A stretch of 64,000 nucleotides of DNA from Yoonia sp. SS1-5 (GCF_038443705.2 NZ_CP151767.2:3339501-3403500), one strand, 5' to 3'. Shown: positions 41,404 to 50,449, numbered from the stretch's first letter. Numbers and translations: made by a program. Notes: generated by a model from the sequence alone, not told the origin.

Positions 41404-42438
41404 ATGTCAGATCAACAAAGCCGCACAGAAATCCGCGAACTTACGCAGGCCGCAATTGGTGTGATCGAAGCGCCCGGGCGCGCGACGGTGATCAGCGCCG
41501 AAAACCCCCTGCCGGCCGTCGCGCGGGACGCCACTTCGGACGCGCCACCGTTTGAGCTTTTTCATTTCGGGTTCTCAATTTGCTCGCACAAAGTTCGCGC
41601 CGTTCTGTCCGAGTTAGGATTGGAGTTCGGCTCAAATCAGTTCGCCGGTCCAACGAAATACGAAAACTACACGCCCGAATATGTGCGGCTACGACTCCAA
41701 TCCGATGTCGCAAAAACTTCGAAATTCGTCAGTGGCTTTTCCGGCGCGTCCTCGGTTGACGATGATGGGTTCGATCCTTTGGTCGTGCCCACGCTAGTTG
41801 ACAATCAAGCAGGAAAGGTGCTGGCGGATTCGAAGCTGATCTGCCTGTACCTCGTGAACACTTATGGCGGCGGCCATGATCTGTTGCCCGATGATCTGAA
41901 AGACAGAATTCTGCAGGAAATGGACGTCGTTGACCAAACCCCGCACGTCGCACTGCTTTACGGTGCCGACCCAGAGGGCGATACGCGTCCCACCGACATT
42001 CAATCTAGAATGCCGGGCATCCATCAAATCAAGTTCGAAAGCATCAAGGGCCATATGTCGTCGGTTCAAGGGGATGCCAACTTGATGGCGGCCTACAAAG
42101 CCAAACTGGAAAAAGAAAAGAACGCAGAGGCGTTCGTCGTGGATGGCACGGCCATGCAAGACGCAACCCAACTGGCCGAGCGCCTGATTGCAGACCTGGA
42201 AACGACGCTGCAAGCCTCAACAGGTACATGGTTGTTTGACGACCGCTTTACCTTGGCCGATCTGGTTTGGGGCGTCAGTCTGCTGCGTCTTGACTACCTT
42301 GGAAAAAGCCAGTTTTGGGACGGCGACACGCCGCGCCCGAACGTCAAGGCCTACTATCAAAGACTCGCAGCGCGCCCCTGCCTGATCAATGCGATTGTCG
42401 ATTGGCCCGGGTCACGCAAACGGCTCCAAACCTCGTAG
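41404..42438 (+). CDS. Glutathione S-transferase family protein resembling tetrachlorohydroquinone dehalogenase
   Basis: The protein has 344 residues. After a 49-residue extension, a thioredoxin-fold GST domain carries FGFSICSHKVRAVLSELG with Ser58-x-Cys60, then YTPEYVRL and VVPTLVDNQ. PcpC, the reductive dehalogenase of chlorinated hydroquinones, has the same S-I-C-S start, a closely similar EPDYVRL and VVPTLV, and an end like NVKAYYQRLAARPC. The catalytic Cys of PcpC matches Cys60. I compare from memory. It may use glutathione to remove halogen, or serve as a maleylacetoacetate-type or beta-etherase-like GST. It is divergent from rdhA and shares site C. Confidence 0.8.
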   Translation: MSDQQSRTEIRELTQAAIGVIEAPGRATVISAENPLPAVARDATSDAPPFELFHFGFSICSHKVRAVLSELGLEFGSNQFAGPTKYENYTPEYVRLRLQSDVAKTSKFVSGFSGASSVDDDGFDPLVVPTLVDNQAGKVLADSKLICLYLVNTYGGGHDLLPDDLKDRILQEMDVVDQTPHVALLYGADPEGDTRPTDIQSRMPGIHQIKFESIKGHMSSVQGDANLMAAYKAKLEKEKNAEAFVVDGTAMQDATQLAERLIADLETTLQASTGTWLFDDRFTLADLVWGVSLLRLDYLGKSQFWDGDTPRPNVKAYYQRLAARPCLINAIVDWPGSRKRLQTS

Positions 42439-42775
42439 CGAACTGTCGCGTGCTGACGAGTGGCGACAGAGGCTCCAAAAGTAGTCCTGGAACCCACGCT
42501 GACCTGAGCATCTTGCGCGCCTGTCGAGACCGGCACCATACCTATCGGGGCCTCCGGTAGCTCTATGGTGCAAGTCGGGGCGGACAATCGTGAAGCCGCC
42601 CGAAGGTGACTGCTGCGCTTCCTGTTCATACGCAACAGTGCTTTATCCACCCGTGGAAAAATGCAAATCTGTTGCGCATCGCGGCAGTCCGATCACGTTG
42701 TAGAAAAAGTGCGGTCTCGGTTCGGGTCAAATCGACATGCACGAATGACCGGCTTGGCGTGTGCTACCCCGCCAA
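42439..42775. other. 337-base gap without a recognisable gene
   Basis: No ribosome site, domain or terminator stands out on either strand. A 97-codon minus-strand frame overlaps the GST end and looks random. The gap marks the right border of the dehalogenase region. Confidence 0.4.
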
Positions 42776-43183
42776 TTAACGACCAGGAACCATTCCGATC
42801 GGTGGCACATCCGTGTTTTCCTCAGCCTTAAAGACCCGGCCATTTGAAAGCCGTGCCCGAGCAGGTTCGATAATTTTGTCATCAATTGCACCAGGTAATT
42901 GACTACAATATATCCACGTTTCCCACGTCTCGTCCGGCTTAAGTCGTTTTGGCAGCGGTCGTTCCGCGGGGAGGGCAGCGACTGGCGGAGTTGTCTCAAA
43001 CCAGACATGAGTTAGCTCTATCTCTTTGTCTTGGGACAGATTTGTTACATTGAGAAAAAACGCAAGCTTAGTATCACCAGCAAATTGTGCTGTATGAACC
43101 GTGAACCGAACGCGACGCCGGTTAAGATATTCAGGAGCAATTAGGTCAATGGTAGTCTTGATAACATTCCACAAGAGAGACAT
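42776..43183 (-). CDS. Hypothetical protein
   Basis: The 135-residue protein has no signal peptide or membrane segment. It opens MSLLWNVIKTTIDLI, then shows alternating strands (RVRFTVHTAQFAGDTKLAFF, ETWETWIYCSQLPGA), suggesting a small beta-sandwich domain. Its bases are less G+C-rich than those of its neighbours and it stands alone, which hints at transfer. I do not recognise the family. Confidence 0.6.
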   Translation of the reverse strand: MSLLWNVIKTTIDLIAPEYLNRRRVRFTVHTAQFAGDTKLAFFLNVTNLSQDKEIELTHVWFETTPPVAALPAERPLPKRLKPDETWETWIYCSQLPGAIDDKIIEPARARLSNGRVFKAEENTDVPPIGMVPGR

Positions 43184-43310
43184 ATCAAAATTTCCCCGGA
43201 TTTGACGCGTCTACTAGACAAAAGCTACTGTGTACCTTCGCGTATTAGCAAGCCAAATTAAGTGATTGGCGACGGAAGCAGACGCTTGGCATAACCGTGC
43301 GAGAGGCAGA

Positions 43311-43330
43311 AAAGTCCCGCAGAGCGGGCC
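43311..43330 (-). terminator. Rho-independent terminator of small membrane protein gene
   Basis: On the minus strand the stem CCCGC/GCGGG (TCT loop) is followed by A-CTTTTCT. It starts 13 bases after the stop at 43343. Confidence 0.65.
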
Positions 43331-43342
43331 TAGCAACACCCC

Positions 43343-43735
43343 TCAACCCGCCCGTAACGACCGCAAAAACAACCCGATCCCGCCGACAAGCAGAACGAGG
43401 ATGACGATCAGCTCAAAGGCGCTCATCCGGGCCAGTTGTAGTTCCATATTGGCGATCACCCCGAAAACCAGGGCAACAAGCGACCCGCAAGCAAGCAGCC
43501 AGCCCAGCCAGTTGCGGGAATTATAAAAGACCATCCCAACCCCGAACATGAACGGGATCAGGATGATGCCGCTGGTGATCGGCATGCCGCCAATATTGAA
43601 CGCCACGCTGCCCAGCCCGAAATTCGGCCGTACGATAATGCCGTTCAGCAGCAGGTAACCGCCGCCAATCATCATGATTAGCCCGATCAGAAAACTGCCG
43701 GTTCCACCGTCACTGCCACCTGCGCCACGTGCCAT
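43343..43735 (-). CDS. Small integral membrane protein of unknown function
   Basis: The 130-residue protein starts at the ATG at 43735 after AGGGA. A Gly-rich N-terminus (MARGAGGSDGGTGS) is followed by about four membrane helices (FLIGLIMMIGGGYLLL, GIILIPFMFGVGMVFY, WLLACGSLVALVFGVIA, AFELIVILVLLVGGIGLFL). It is probably in the inner membrane. It sits 51 bases after the ureidoglycine aminohydrolase gene. The function is unknown. Confidence 0.75.
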   Translation of the reverse strand: MARGAGGSDGGTGSFLIGLIMMIGGGYLLLNGIIVRPNFGLGSVAFNIGGMPITSGIILIPFMFGVGMVFYNSRNWLGWLLACGSLVALVFGVIANMELQLARMSAFELIVILVLLVGGIGLFLRSLRAG

Positions 43736-43786
43736 ATGGGTCCCTGCCTTTCCTCGTCTCATTGTTTGAAACCGCAATGGGGTTTC

Positions 43787-44605
43787 CTACAGCGCCATAT
43801 GGCGGTTCACATCTTTATAAAGCAAGTAGCGAAATGGGCCCGGGCCCCCTGCGTAACAGGCCTGCGGGCAGAACGCGCGCAGCCACATGAAATCGCCGGC
43901 CTCGACCTCGACCCAGTCCTGATTAAGGCGGTAGACGGCCTTGCCTTCCAGCACGTAAAGCCCGTGTTCCATCACATGTGTTTCTGCAAAGGGGATCACG
44001 CCGCCGGGCTGCAGTGTGACGATATTGACATGCATGTCATGGCGCATATCCGACGGGTCAACAAAACGGGTCGTGGCCCAGGCACCATTGGTATCGGGCA
44101 TCGCGATTGTCGTGGCACTTGCCTCGTCTGTGACAAAGCTCTCTGGCGCCTCGATCCCTGTAACGGCCTGATACTTCTTGCGGATCCAATGAAAGCTCGC
44201 ATTGGCGTTGCCATTGTTAAGAAGCTGCCACGCGGCGCCCGGCGCAAGATAGGCGTAGCCGCCCGCATTCATCTGATGGTCTTGGCCATCAAGTGTCAGG
44301 GTCACTGTTCCGGACACCACAAACAGCACCGCCTCGGCCCCGGTTTCGGTCTCGGGGCTTGTGCTGCCGCCGCCGGGCGCGACCTCGACCACATATTGGC
44401 TGAATGTTTCGGCAAACCCCGATAACGGCCGGGCCAGCACCCATGCCCGTGTCTTTGTCCAGAACGGAAGGTTGCTGGTGACGATGTCGGTCATCACCCG
44501 CTTGGGAATGACGGCGTAAGCGGTGGTAAAGACTGCACGATCCGTCAGTAACTGGGTCTGCGGGGGCAGGCCGCCTTTGGGGGTGTAATAGGTCGAATGC
44601 GACAT
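43787..44605 (-). CDS. (S)-ureidoglycine aminohydrolase
   Basis: The 272-residue bicupin shows HSTYYTPKGGLPPQTQLLTD, RAWVLARPLSGFAETFSQY and, in the second cupin, ETHVMEHGLYVLEGKAVYRL with metal-binding residues. It ends with GDFMWLRAFCPQACYAGGPG and FRYLLYKDVNRHM. It releases ammonia from ureidoglycine in allantoin/purine breakdown, a Mn enzyme (AllE/YlbA). No other purine genes are adjacent. Confidence 0.92.
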   Translation of the reverse strand: MSHSTYYTPKGGLPPQTQLLTDRAVFTTAYAVIPKRVMTDIVTSNLPFWTKTRAWVLARPLSGFAETFSQYVVEVAPGGGSTSPETETGAEAVLFVVSGTVTLTLDGQDHQMNAGGYAYLAPGAAWQLLNNGNANASFHWIRKKYQAVTGIEAPESFVTDEASATTIAMPDTNGAWATTRFVDPSDMRHDMHVNIVTLQPGGVIPFAETHVMEHGLYVLEGKAVYRLNQDWVEVEAGDFMWLRAFCPQACYAGGPGPFRYLLYKDVNRHMAL

Positions 44606-44668
44606 CTGCGGCTCCGGCTCTGGTCGGGGTATTAGACCTCAGCCGCAGGGTATTGGAAAGGGTGCAGT

Positions 44669-45805
44669 TCAGGCAAAAAGCCCAAGCGGGTCGTCCGCGA
44701 AATCAGGAAAGATTGGCGACAGGTCAGGTGTTTTCATATGCGTGCGCAGCACTTCTGCCAGAACCTGCCGGTAATCTGTTGTGATCGCCAGATCCGCGCC
44801 CTGGGCGAGGGCCTCATTCTGCAGACCTGGCCAGGCGCCCAGCATCTGGCCGCCTTTGACGTTGCCGCCAACGATCATCATCGCATTGCCATAGCCATGA
44901 TCGGTGCCGCCTGCCGTATTGCTGCGCAATCGTCTGCCGAATTCGCTCATCACGACAACGGTAACATGTTCGCGCCGGTCCCCAAGGTCCCGCCAGAAGG
45001 CCATCAACGCCTGCGACAGGTGCCGGGTTCGTTTCGCGAAATCCCCCGCCTGATTGATGTGAGTGTCCCAGCCGCCGTAGTCCGCCGTTGCGATACGCAA
45101 GCCCAGATCAAGTTTCAGCGCATGTGCGATGGTCTGCAGGGATTGCGCCAGCGGGCCCTTTGGGTATTTCACATCGGGCCTGTAGTTGGGGCGCTCGCCC
45201 GTATCAGGATCCGTCAGACGATCTGACAAAAGCCCGGAAAGGCCGACAAGTTTGCTGATCTGCGGCCCGATCAACGGATGCGCGGCAAAGCCATCCATCA
45301 TGCTTTGCCCGATCATATGTGACAGCTCGTGCCCCGCCGGCAGGATCAGATCATCCAAGGCGCCGGCAACAGGAACCCCACCGCCACCCCGCAGACTTTC
45401 CGGCGCGCTGTCGCCGACCGCAAGGGCGGGCAAGGGGCCATCAGGTTCTTGATTTGCCAGCCAGCGCCCAAGCCAGCCGCCGGTTGTTGATACCGCGCTG
45501 GCGCGTTCCATCTTGTCCTCGGCGTCAAAATGGCTGCGGGTGCCGTCGGTCAGCCCCGCTGCATGCACGACCGCAAGCTCGCCAGCGCCGAAGAGTTCCG
45601 ACAGCCCCTTGGCTTGCGGGTGAAACCGGAAATCGACATCTGCGGCCTGATCCTGCAGCACAAAACCGGCCTTGTCCCCCTTGCGGGCTACCCGCAGATC
45701 GGGTGCGCGGGCGGCGATAAGGTCTGTATCCGCACTGGGGCAGATCAAATGCAGCCCGTCCGCACCACCGCGCAGGAAGATCACAACAAGGACAGGTTCT
45801 GTCAT
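44669..45805 (-). CDS. DUF1501 domain-containing protein
   Basis: The 378-residue protein belongs to the sulfatase/alkaline-phosphatase-like DUF1501 family: VVIFLRGGADGLHLICPSAD, LSELFGAGELAVVHAAGL, DYGGWDTHINQAGDF and VVMSEFGRRLRSNTAGGTDH. The HGYGNAMMIVGG end is typical. The usual Tat signal is missing from this start. It follows the DUF1800 gene by 3 bases; the two families nearly always occur as such pairs. The function is unknown. Confidence 0.9.
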   Translation of the reverse strand: MTEPVLVVIFLRGGADGLHLICPSADTDLIAARAPDLRVARKGDKAGFVLQDQAADVDFRFHPQAKGLSELFGAGELAVVHAAGLTDGTRSHFDAEDKMERASAVSTTGGWLGRWLANQEPDGPLPALAVGDSAPESLRGGGGVPVAGALDDLILPAGHELSHMIGQSMMDGFAAHPLIGPQISKLVGLSGLLSDRLTDPDTGERPNYRPDVKYPKGPLAQSLQTIAHALKLDLGLRIATADYGGWDTHINQAGDFAKRTRHLSQALMAFWRDLGDRREHVTVVVMSEFGRRLRSNTAGGTDHGYGNAMMIVGGNVKGGQMLGAWPGLQNEALAQGADLAITTDYRQVLAEVLRTHMKTPDLSPIFPDFADDPLGLFA

Positions 45806-45808
45806 GGC

Positions 45809-47449
45809 TTACCTCAACACGAATTGCGGGTGCAGGGCGGCGGCGGCATGGACCACAGATGCAACCCAGACCCGCCCGTCGCGATCATCAGGCAGCGTTT
45901 CTACCCCAAGCGTGGCCAAGGCCTGTGATACGGTGCCTTCGGGCACGCCGAACCGGTTTTCGGTGCGCTGCGCGAGGGATTGAAGGGATGTGACCTCGCG
46001 CAGTGCGCCGCTACCCGGCATTTGCGCGCCCATCCAACCTTCATGCGCATAAAGTGCCAAACCGATCAGGCCCTGCAGCGTGCGGGTATTTGCCCAATCG
46101 GCCGTATGATCAGGATGGCCAGTGGGCGGTTTGACTGCATGCTGTGTCCAGCCCGCCCGGCCAAGGTGCCAGTCGAAATCCAGTGTCGGCGCATGGACAT
46201 GCGCACCGCTGGCCCGGTAAATCCCTGCCAGATACTCAAACGGACGGCGCAATTTTGAGGGCGGCGTTTGTTGGAATTCATCATGCAACACGATCGTTCG
46301 CAGCACATGGGCGATCTGATCGGGGTCATCCACAAGCGCATGAAACCGGGCCGCGACCGCCGCGTGATAGTCGGCAGATGGGCTTTCGATGCCAAGGCGC
46401 AACAGCAATTTGCCCGCCACGTGATGTGCCGTTGCCGGATGGGCCGCCAACATGTCCAAAACCTGCTCCCCATCAGCAAGTGGCGCGCGATTGGGCGGAA
46501 ACTCAACGCTAAGCACCCGCTTTTGGTAGGGGTCATGCCATCGTTCCACATAGTGGAATGCGCCGGTCAGGGGGGCATGGATGCCTTTGCCATTGCCACG
46601 ACCGTCCCCGATGCTCCACCCTGTGAATGCGCGTGCGACTTCGTAGACGTCCTGATCAATGTAGCCGGTCGCCTTGCCGTCGGTCGCGCCGGGCACCTGA
46701 CGCCAGTCGTCGTAGATATCGTTGAAGTAATGTTTGACACCCAAAGTATGCAGTTCCAGCAATTCGCGGGCAAAATTCTCGTTTGCGGGGCTGGCCCGAC
46801 TGGCATCATTGTTCAGATAGCTGAGCATTGCGGGTGCCGTTGCGACGTCGCCTAGCATCATCCGGAAATTGCCAAACGCATGACCCCGTAACATGCGGTC
46901 ATAGGCCGGGAAGAACACGGCAGTCGGTCCATCCTTGTAGGCGTTTACGCTGAAATGTTCGTGCCAGAAGGCTGTCATCAGTTCGCGCAGTTGTGCGTCG
47001 GCATTGACGGCCCGGATCAGTGATGCGGCTTTGACCTCATCTGCGGGACGGATCCGCTCGGCAAATGAAACCGGTTGCTCAAAGTCCAGAAGCGGCATCA
47101 GGCTGGCGGTGTCCGCGTTGAGGGTATTGAGGTGGCGCATCTCGTCCAGCCCATCCCACGCAGCGCCGGTGTCGTTGCTGCCCGGTCCGTAAGCGATTTG
47201 CAGCTTGGCTTGCGACAGCAGGCGATCAAGTGCGGGGTCTGTGGCGGGCTTTGCCAGTTCCGCATCCAGCCAGTCAGACAAGCCCTGGCGTTCCAGATCG
47301 GTCCGGTTTTGTGGTGTTGCCCCGAATGTCAGCCGGTTCAGGATCACAAGGCCAGGACTGACCTGCGCCGCCTCTGCCCGCGCCGCGCCGAGCAACAGAA
47401 GCGAGAGCAAACCCTTGTGCAGATCTCGTCGCGAGATGTCCATGCGCAT
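45809..47449 (-). CDS. DUF1800 domain-containing protein with Tat-like signal
   Basis: The protein has 546 residues. The N-terminus MRMDISRRDLHKGLLSLLLL looks like a Tat signal. DUF1800 features are ILNRLTFGATPQNRTDLERQ, AFWHEHFSVNAYKDG, NFARELLELHTLGV and DVYEVARAFTGWSI. The family is exported; its pairing with DUF1501 is conserved but its role is not known. M1 (47449) and M3 (47443) are alternative starts. Confidence 0.9.
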   Translation of the reverse strand: MRMDISRRDLHKGLLSLLLLGAARAEAAQVSPGLVILNRLTFGATPQNRTDLERQGLSDWLDAELAKPATDPALDRLLSQAKLQIAYGPGSNDTGAAWDGLDEMRHLNTLNADTASLMPLLDFEQPVSFAERIRPADEVKAASLIRAVNADAQLRELMTAFWHEHFSVNAYKDGPTAVFFPAYDRMLRGHAFGNFRMMLGDVATAPAMLSYLNNDASRASPANENFARELLELHTLGVKHYFNDIYDDWRQVPGATDGKATGYIDQDVYEVARAFTGWSIGDGRGNGKGIHAPLTGAFHYVERWHDPYQKRVLSVEFPPNRAPLADGEQVLDMLAAHPATAHHVAGKLLLRLGIESPSADYHAAVAARFHALVDDPDQIAHVLRTIVLHDEFQQTPPSKLRRPFEYLAGIYRASGAHVHAPTLDFDWHLGRAGWTQHAVKPPTGHPDHTADWANTRTLQGLIGLALYAHEGWMGAQMPGSGALREVTSLQSLAQRTENRFGVPEGTVSQALATLGVETLPDDRDGRVWVASVVHAAAALHPQFVLR

Positions 47450-47522
47450 ATCGTCGGTGACTGCACCGCAATCGCCAAGCCCTAATTCAGCGCGGGCATC
47501 TTGTCGGCAATGGTTTTCCTAT

Positions 47523-48281
47523 TCAGAGCGGGGCAAGTTCCACGCCCGCTGCTGTCAGGTGCTGTCTGATTTCGCGTGCCATCGCCACAGCGTCAGGCGT
47601 GTCCCCATGCAAGCAGATCGTATCAATGCGACAGGGGATGTGTTTGCCGCTTTCGGCAATGATGGCCCCCGCATCCAGCATGCCCAAGATACGTTTCGCC
47701 GCCGTTTGCGCATCATGCAACACGGCCCCGGGTTTGCGCCTGTCGACCAGTGTCGCGTCGTCCTCATAAGCGCGGTCGGCAAAGATTTCCCCCGCCCAGT
47801 TGCAGCCCAGTTCGCGCACGGTGCTTTCCATGGCCGTGGCCGCCAGCACCATGATCACAATGTCAGGATCGACATCAAGTGCCGCCTGATAACAGACCCG
47901 TGCCAGTTCCGCATCCTCGGAGGCCATGTTCGCAAGCGCGCCATGCAGTTTCAGATGCCGTACCCGGCCACCGGCGCGGCGCGCCATCGCCTGTGCCGCC
48001 CCCAGCTGATAGGCGACGGCGTTGGCCAGTTCCTCATGTGCGATTGGCAGGCGCCGCCGCCCGAACCCCTTCAGGTCTGCAAAGCCGGGATGCGCGCCGA
48101 TGCCGACGCCCTTTTCATGTGCAATCTGCATTGTACGGGCCATGACGTCAGGGTCGCCCGCATGAAACCCGCAGGCGATATTGGCCGACGTCACGATATC
48201 GAGCAATGCGGCGTCATCACCCATTTGCCATGGGCCAAAGCCCTCGCCCATATCGGAATTCAGATCGACACTGCGCGTCAT
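47523..48281 (-). CDS. pxpA: 5-oxoprolinase subunit A (LamB/YcsF family)
   Basis: The 252-residue protein shows SVDLNSDMGEGFGPWQMGDD, VTSANIACGFHAGDPDVM, GIGAHPGFADLKGFGRR and KLHGALANMAS. With PxpB and PxpC it hydrolyses 5-oxoproline to glutamate with ATP, clearing a damage product of glutamine and glutathione. It starts 2 bases after pxpC. Confidence 0.95.
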   Translation of the reverse strand: MTRSVDLNSDMGEGFGPWQMGDDAALLDIVTSANIACGFHAGDPDVMARTMQIAHEKGVGIGAHPGFADLKGFGRRRLPIAHEELANAVAYQLGAAQAMARRAGGRVRHLKLHGALANMASEDAELARVCYQAALDVDPDIVIMVLAATAMESTVRELGCNWAGEIFADRAYEDDATLVDRRKPGAVLHDAQTAAKRILGMLDAGAIIAESGKHIPCRIDTICLHGDTPDAVAMAREIRQHLTAAGVELAPL

Positions 48282-48283
48282 TG

Positions 48284-49303
48284 TCAGGACCTTTCAATAT
48301 CGTCGCCGGATGTGACCCCGCTGATCAGTTGATACCCAAGCAGATCGGGAATGTCATGCGGATCACGGTGGACCGGACGGCAGGCCTCGGACATCTGTCG
48401 GTAAAGCTGCGGATCAGAGATATATGTTGCCTCGGCCTCCGCCATGCTGAGCCAGGTGAATGTCAGCTGCGTGCCGGGGGCGGCTTGCGCGACCTTGGGC
48501 AGATCAGCTGGGATGACCGTGCCGATCCGGGGGTAGCCGCCAATGGTCTGGCATTCGGCAAGCAGTACATATGGCACGCCATCACCGGTCATTTGCACAT
48601 CACCGGGCAAGATAAGGTCCGACACGATATTCAGCGCCCCGGCCATGGCAAAGCCTGCCCCTTCATGGTCCAGCCGGACCCCTTGCCGGTTCCCGCGCGG
48701 ACTGCGTTCAAAGGATGTCTCCGCAAAAGTGGCGCGTATGGCTGCGGCAAAGTCGTCCGTCTGCGGGCCGGGCATGATCCGGATCGGCCCGCCGCCCAGC
48801 CTGTCACCCGGTTCCAGTGCATGTGGACCTGACAAGGGGGCCGGATCCTTGCCCAACGGGATGACGTCGCCTTGCACCAGCGCGCGCCCGATCCCCGCCG
48901 TCAGATGGGTCGCGCGGCTGTCAAGCGCGGGTGGCGTGTCGATCCCGCCTGCAAAGGCAAGGTAGCCATACACCCCGCGCAGCGCCCCGCCGATTGTCAG
49001 CATCTCGCCCTTGCGCAGCAATCTGGTCTGATTGGGCGGAACGGGAGAGTCGTCAATCGTGGCCTGCATGCGCGCGCCGGTCAGTGTGATACGGGTATCG
49101 GCGGTGACGCTGAACGTCCCGCCAAATCCCATCATCTCAAGCACTGCGGCGCCAAGGCCGGTGTTCAGCAACGCATATGCCTCGATCAATGCGTGCCTGT
49201 CGGTGGCGCCGCCGCAGGGCAAACCCTGGGCGGTCCATCCCGGGCGCCCCAGATCCTGGATCGTGACGCCCGGCCCGACCTTATGAACGTGCAGCGCTGT
49301 CAT
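48284..49303 (-). CDS. pxpC: 5-oxoprolinase subunit C (biotin-dependent carboxyltransferase-like)
   Basis: The 339-residue protein starts at the ATG at 49303, which shares its first base with the pxpB stop. It shows HVHKVGPGVTIQDLGRPGWT, VLEMMGFGGTFSV, YGYLAFAGGIDTPPALDSRA and TIGGYPRIGTVIPADLPKVA. A longer open frame upstream lies inside pxpB and is not the start. It is the activating partner of PxpB in 5-oxoproline hydrolysis. Confidence 0.95.
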   Translation of the reverse strand: MTALHVHKVGPGVTIQDLGRPGWTAQGLPCGGATDRHALIEAYALLNTGLGAAVLEMMGFGGTFSVTADTRITLTGARMQATIDDSPVPPNQTRLLRKGEMLTIGGALRGVYGYLAFAGGIDTPPALDSRATHLTAGIGRALVQGDVIPLGKDPAPLSGPHALEPGDRLGGGPIRIMPGPQTDDFAAAIRATFAETSFERSPRGNRQGVRLDHEGAGFAMAGALNIVSDLILPGDVQMTGDGVPYVLLAECQTIGGYPRIGTVIPADLPKVAQAAPGTQLTFTWLSMAEAEATYISDPQLYRQMSEACRPVHRDPHDIPDLLGYQLISGVTSGDDIERS

Positions 49304-50034
49304 CAGGTCACATGCTCGCAGGTCGCGCCACCGTCCGGATCGCCGGTGGCCTGCAGCGACGTCAGCTCCGTATCGGTGATCTGGTGAAAGGAGACCGCGT
49401 CGCCGGGCGCAAAGGCAAATGGTTCCGCAGCGTCGGGGCGGTAGACCTGAAACGCCGTTTGACCGATATGGCGCCAGCCGGTTGGGGCATCCGCGGCAAA
49501 GATGATCAACTGGCGCACCGCCACGACCAGCGCGCCGGGCGGAACGCGCGCCGTCAATGCGGTCTGGCGCGGAATGTCCCAATGTGATGGCAGCATGCCC
49601 AGATAAGGTTGCCCCGGCGCAAATCCGATTGCGATCACCCGGGGCCGTGCGGCAGTAATCTGTGCCGCGGCTTCCGATGTGGTCAGGCCCGCGAGGGCGG
49701 CGGCCTCGGCCAGTTGCGGGGCGTGTGCTGGCGCAAAGGACACCGGAATATGCCAGATGCGCCGGGGGCCGGCATCGGTCACTTTCAGCTTTGCCACAAT
49801 CTTAGCCAGGGCATCGGTCACTGCGTGCCGATTGGTTTTTTCAGGATCAAACCCGACCCGAACGGATGTGAGGGATGATGCGATTTCGGCCGTGCCGGGC
49901 AGGTCTGCGGCCATGACCGCATCACGAAATGCAAGCGCCTGCGCATTTGTTTCGGCTGTCAGTTCGCGGGAAAACCGCACCAGAATGCCGTCAATGCCCA
50001 AGGGCAGAAATGCGGGACTGGTTTCCTCAGACAT
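49303..50034 (-). CDS. pxpB: 5-oxoprolinase subunit B (KipI family)
   Basis: The 243-residue protein has the KipI/AHS1 features VRFGx-like VRVGFDPEKTNRHAVTD, HIPVSFAPAHAPQLAE, VIAIGFAPGQPYLGMLP, PRQTALTARVPPGALVVAV and PTGWRHIGQTAFQVY. It lies 10 bases after the rhodanese gene and is translationally coupled to pxpC. Confidence 0.95.
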   Translation of the reverse strand: MSEETSPAFLPLGIDGILVRFSRELTAETNAQALAFRDAVMAADLPGTAEIASSLTSVRVGFDPEKTNRHAVTDALAKIVAKLKVTDAGPRRIWHIPVSFAPAHAPQLAEAAALAGLTTSEAAAQITAARPRVIAIGFAPGQPYLGMLPSHWDIPRQTALTARVPPGALVVAVRQLIIFAADAPTGWRHIGQTAFQVYRPDAAEPFAFAPGDAVSFHQITDTELTSLQATGDPDGGATCEHVT

Positions 50035-50044
50035 CGAGCACGGG

Positions 50045-50449
50045 TCAGCTATCCTTGGGGGTGGCAGCGGTTATGGGGCCGTCATGCTTGGCCCAACTGG
50101 AAAACCCGTCTTTGAGATGTGCAGCCGGAAATCCCATATCGTTCAACGTCGCAACCGTCAGGGCAGATCGCCAACAGGAGGCGCAGTGAAAGATAAAGCG
50201 TTTATCCTGCGCAAAGATATCCTTGAAATAGGGGCTGTCCGGATCGACCCAGAATTCGACCATCCCGCGCGGGCAATGAAAACTGCCGGGGATCGCGCCG
50301 CTGCGCTGCCGCTCGCGGATATCGCGTAGATCGACAAAGACCACGTCCGGCGCATCCAGCATCGCAATTGCGTCGACAGTGTCGATCTCTTCAATCCGGG
50401 CGCGCGCATCCGCCACCATCTGCGCGGCCGATTTCGTAAGCGTCGGCAT
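50045..50449 (-). CDS. Rhodanese-like domain protein
   Basis: The 134-residue single rhodanese domain has VVFVDLRDIRERQRSGAIPG and the active loop FHCASCWRSALTVATL, with Cys in C-A-S-C-W-R-S. It should move sulfane sulfur or act as a small-molecule thiol enzyme. In the operon it sits between the lactonase-like gene and pxpB. Confidence 0.9.
   Translation of the reverse strand: MPTLTKSAAQMVADARARIEEIDTVDAIAMLDAPDVVFVDLRDIRERQRSGAIPGSFHCPRGMVEFWVDPDSPYFKDIFAQDKRFIFHCASCWRSALTVATLNDMGFPAAHLKDGFSSWAKHDGPITAATPKDS

Noticed and set aside
42357..42650. 97-codon minus-strand frame after the GST gene
   Set aside because: It overlaps the end of the GST gene and has no motif; no transposase features were found despite the border position.
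47205..48332. 375-codon plus-strand frame over DUF1800 and pxpA
   Set aside because: It spans two real minus-strand genes and their gap; no domain was recognised.
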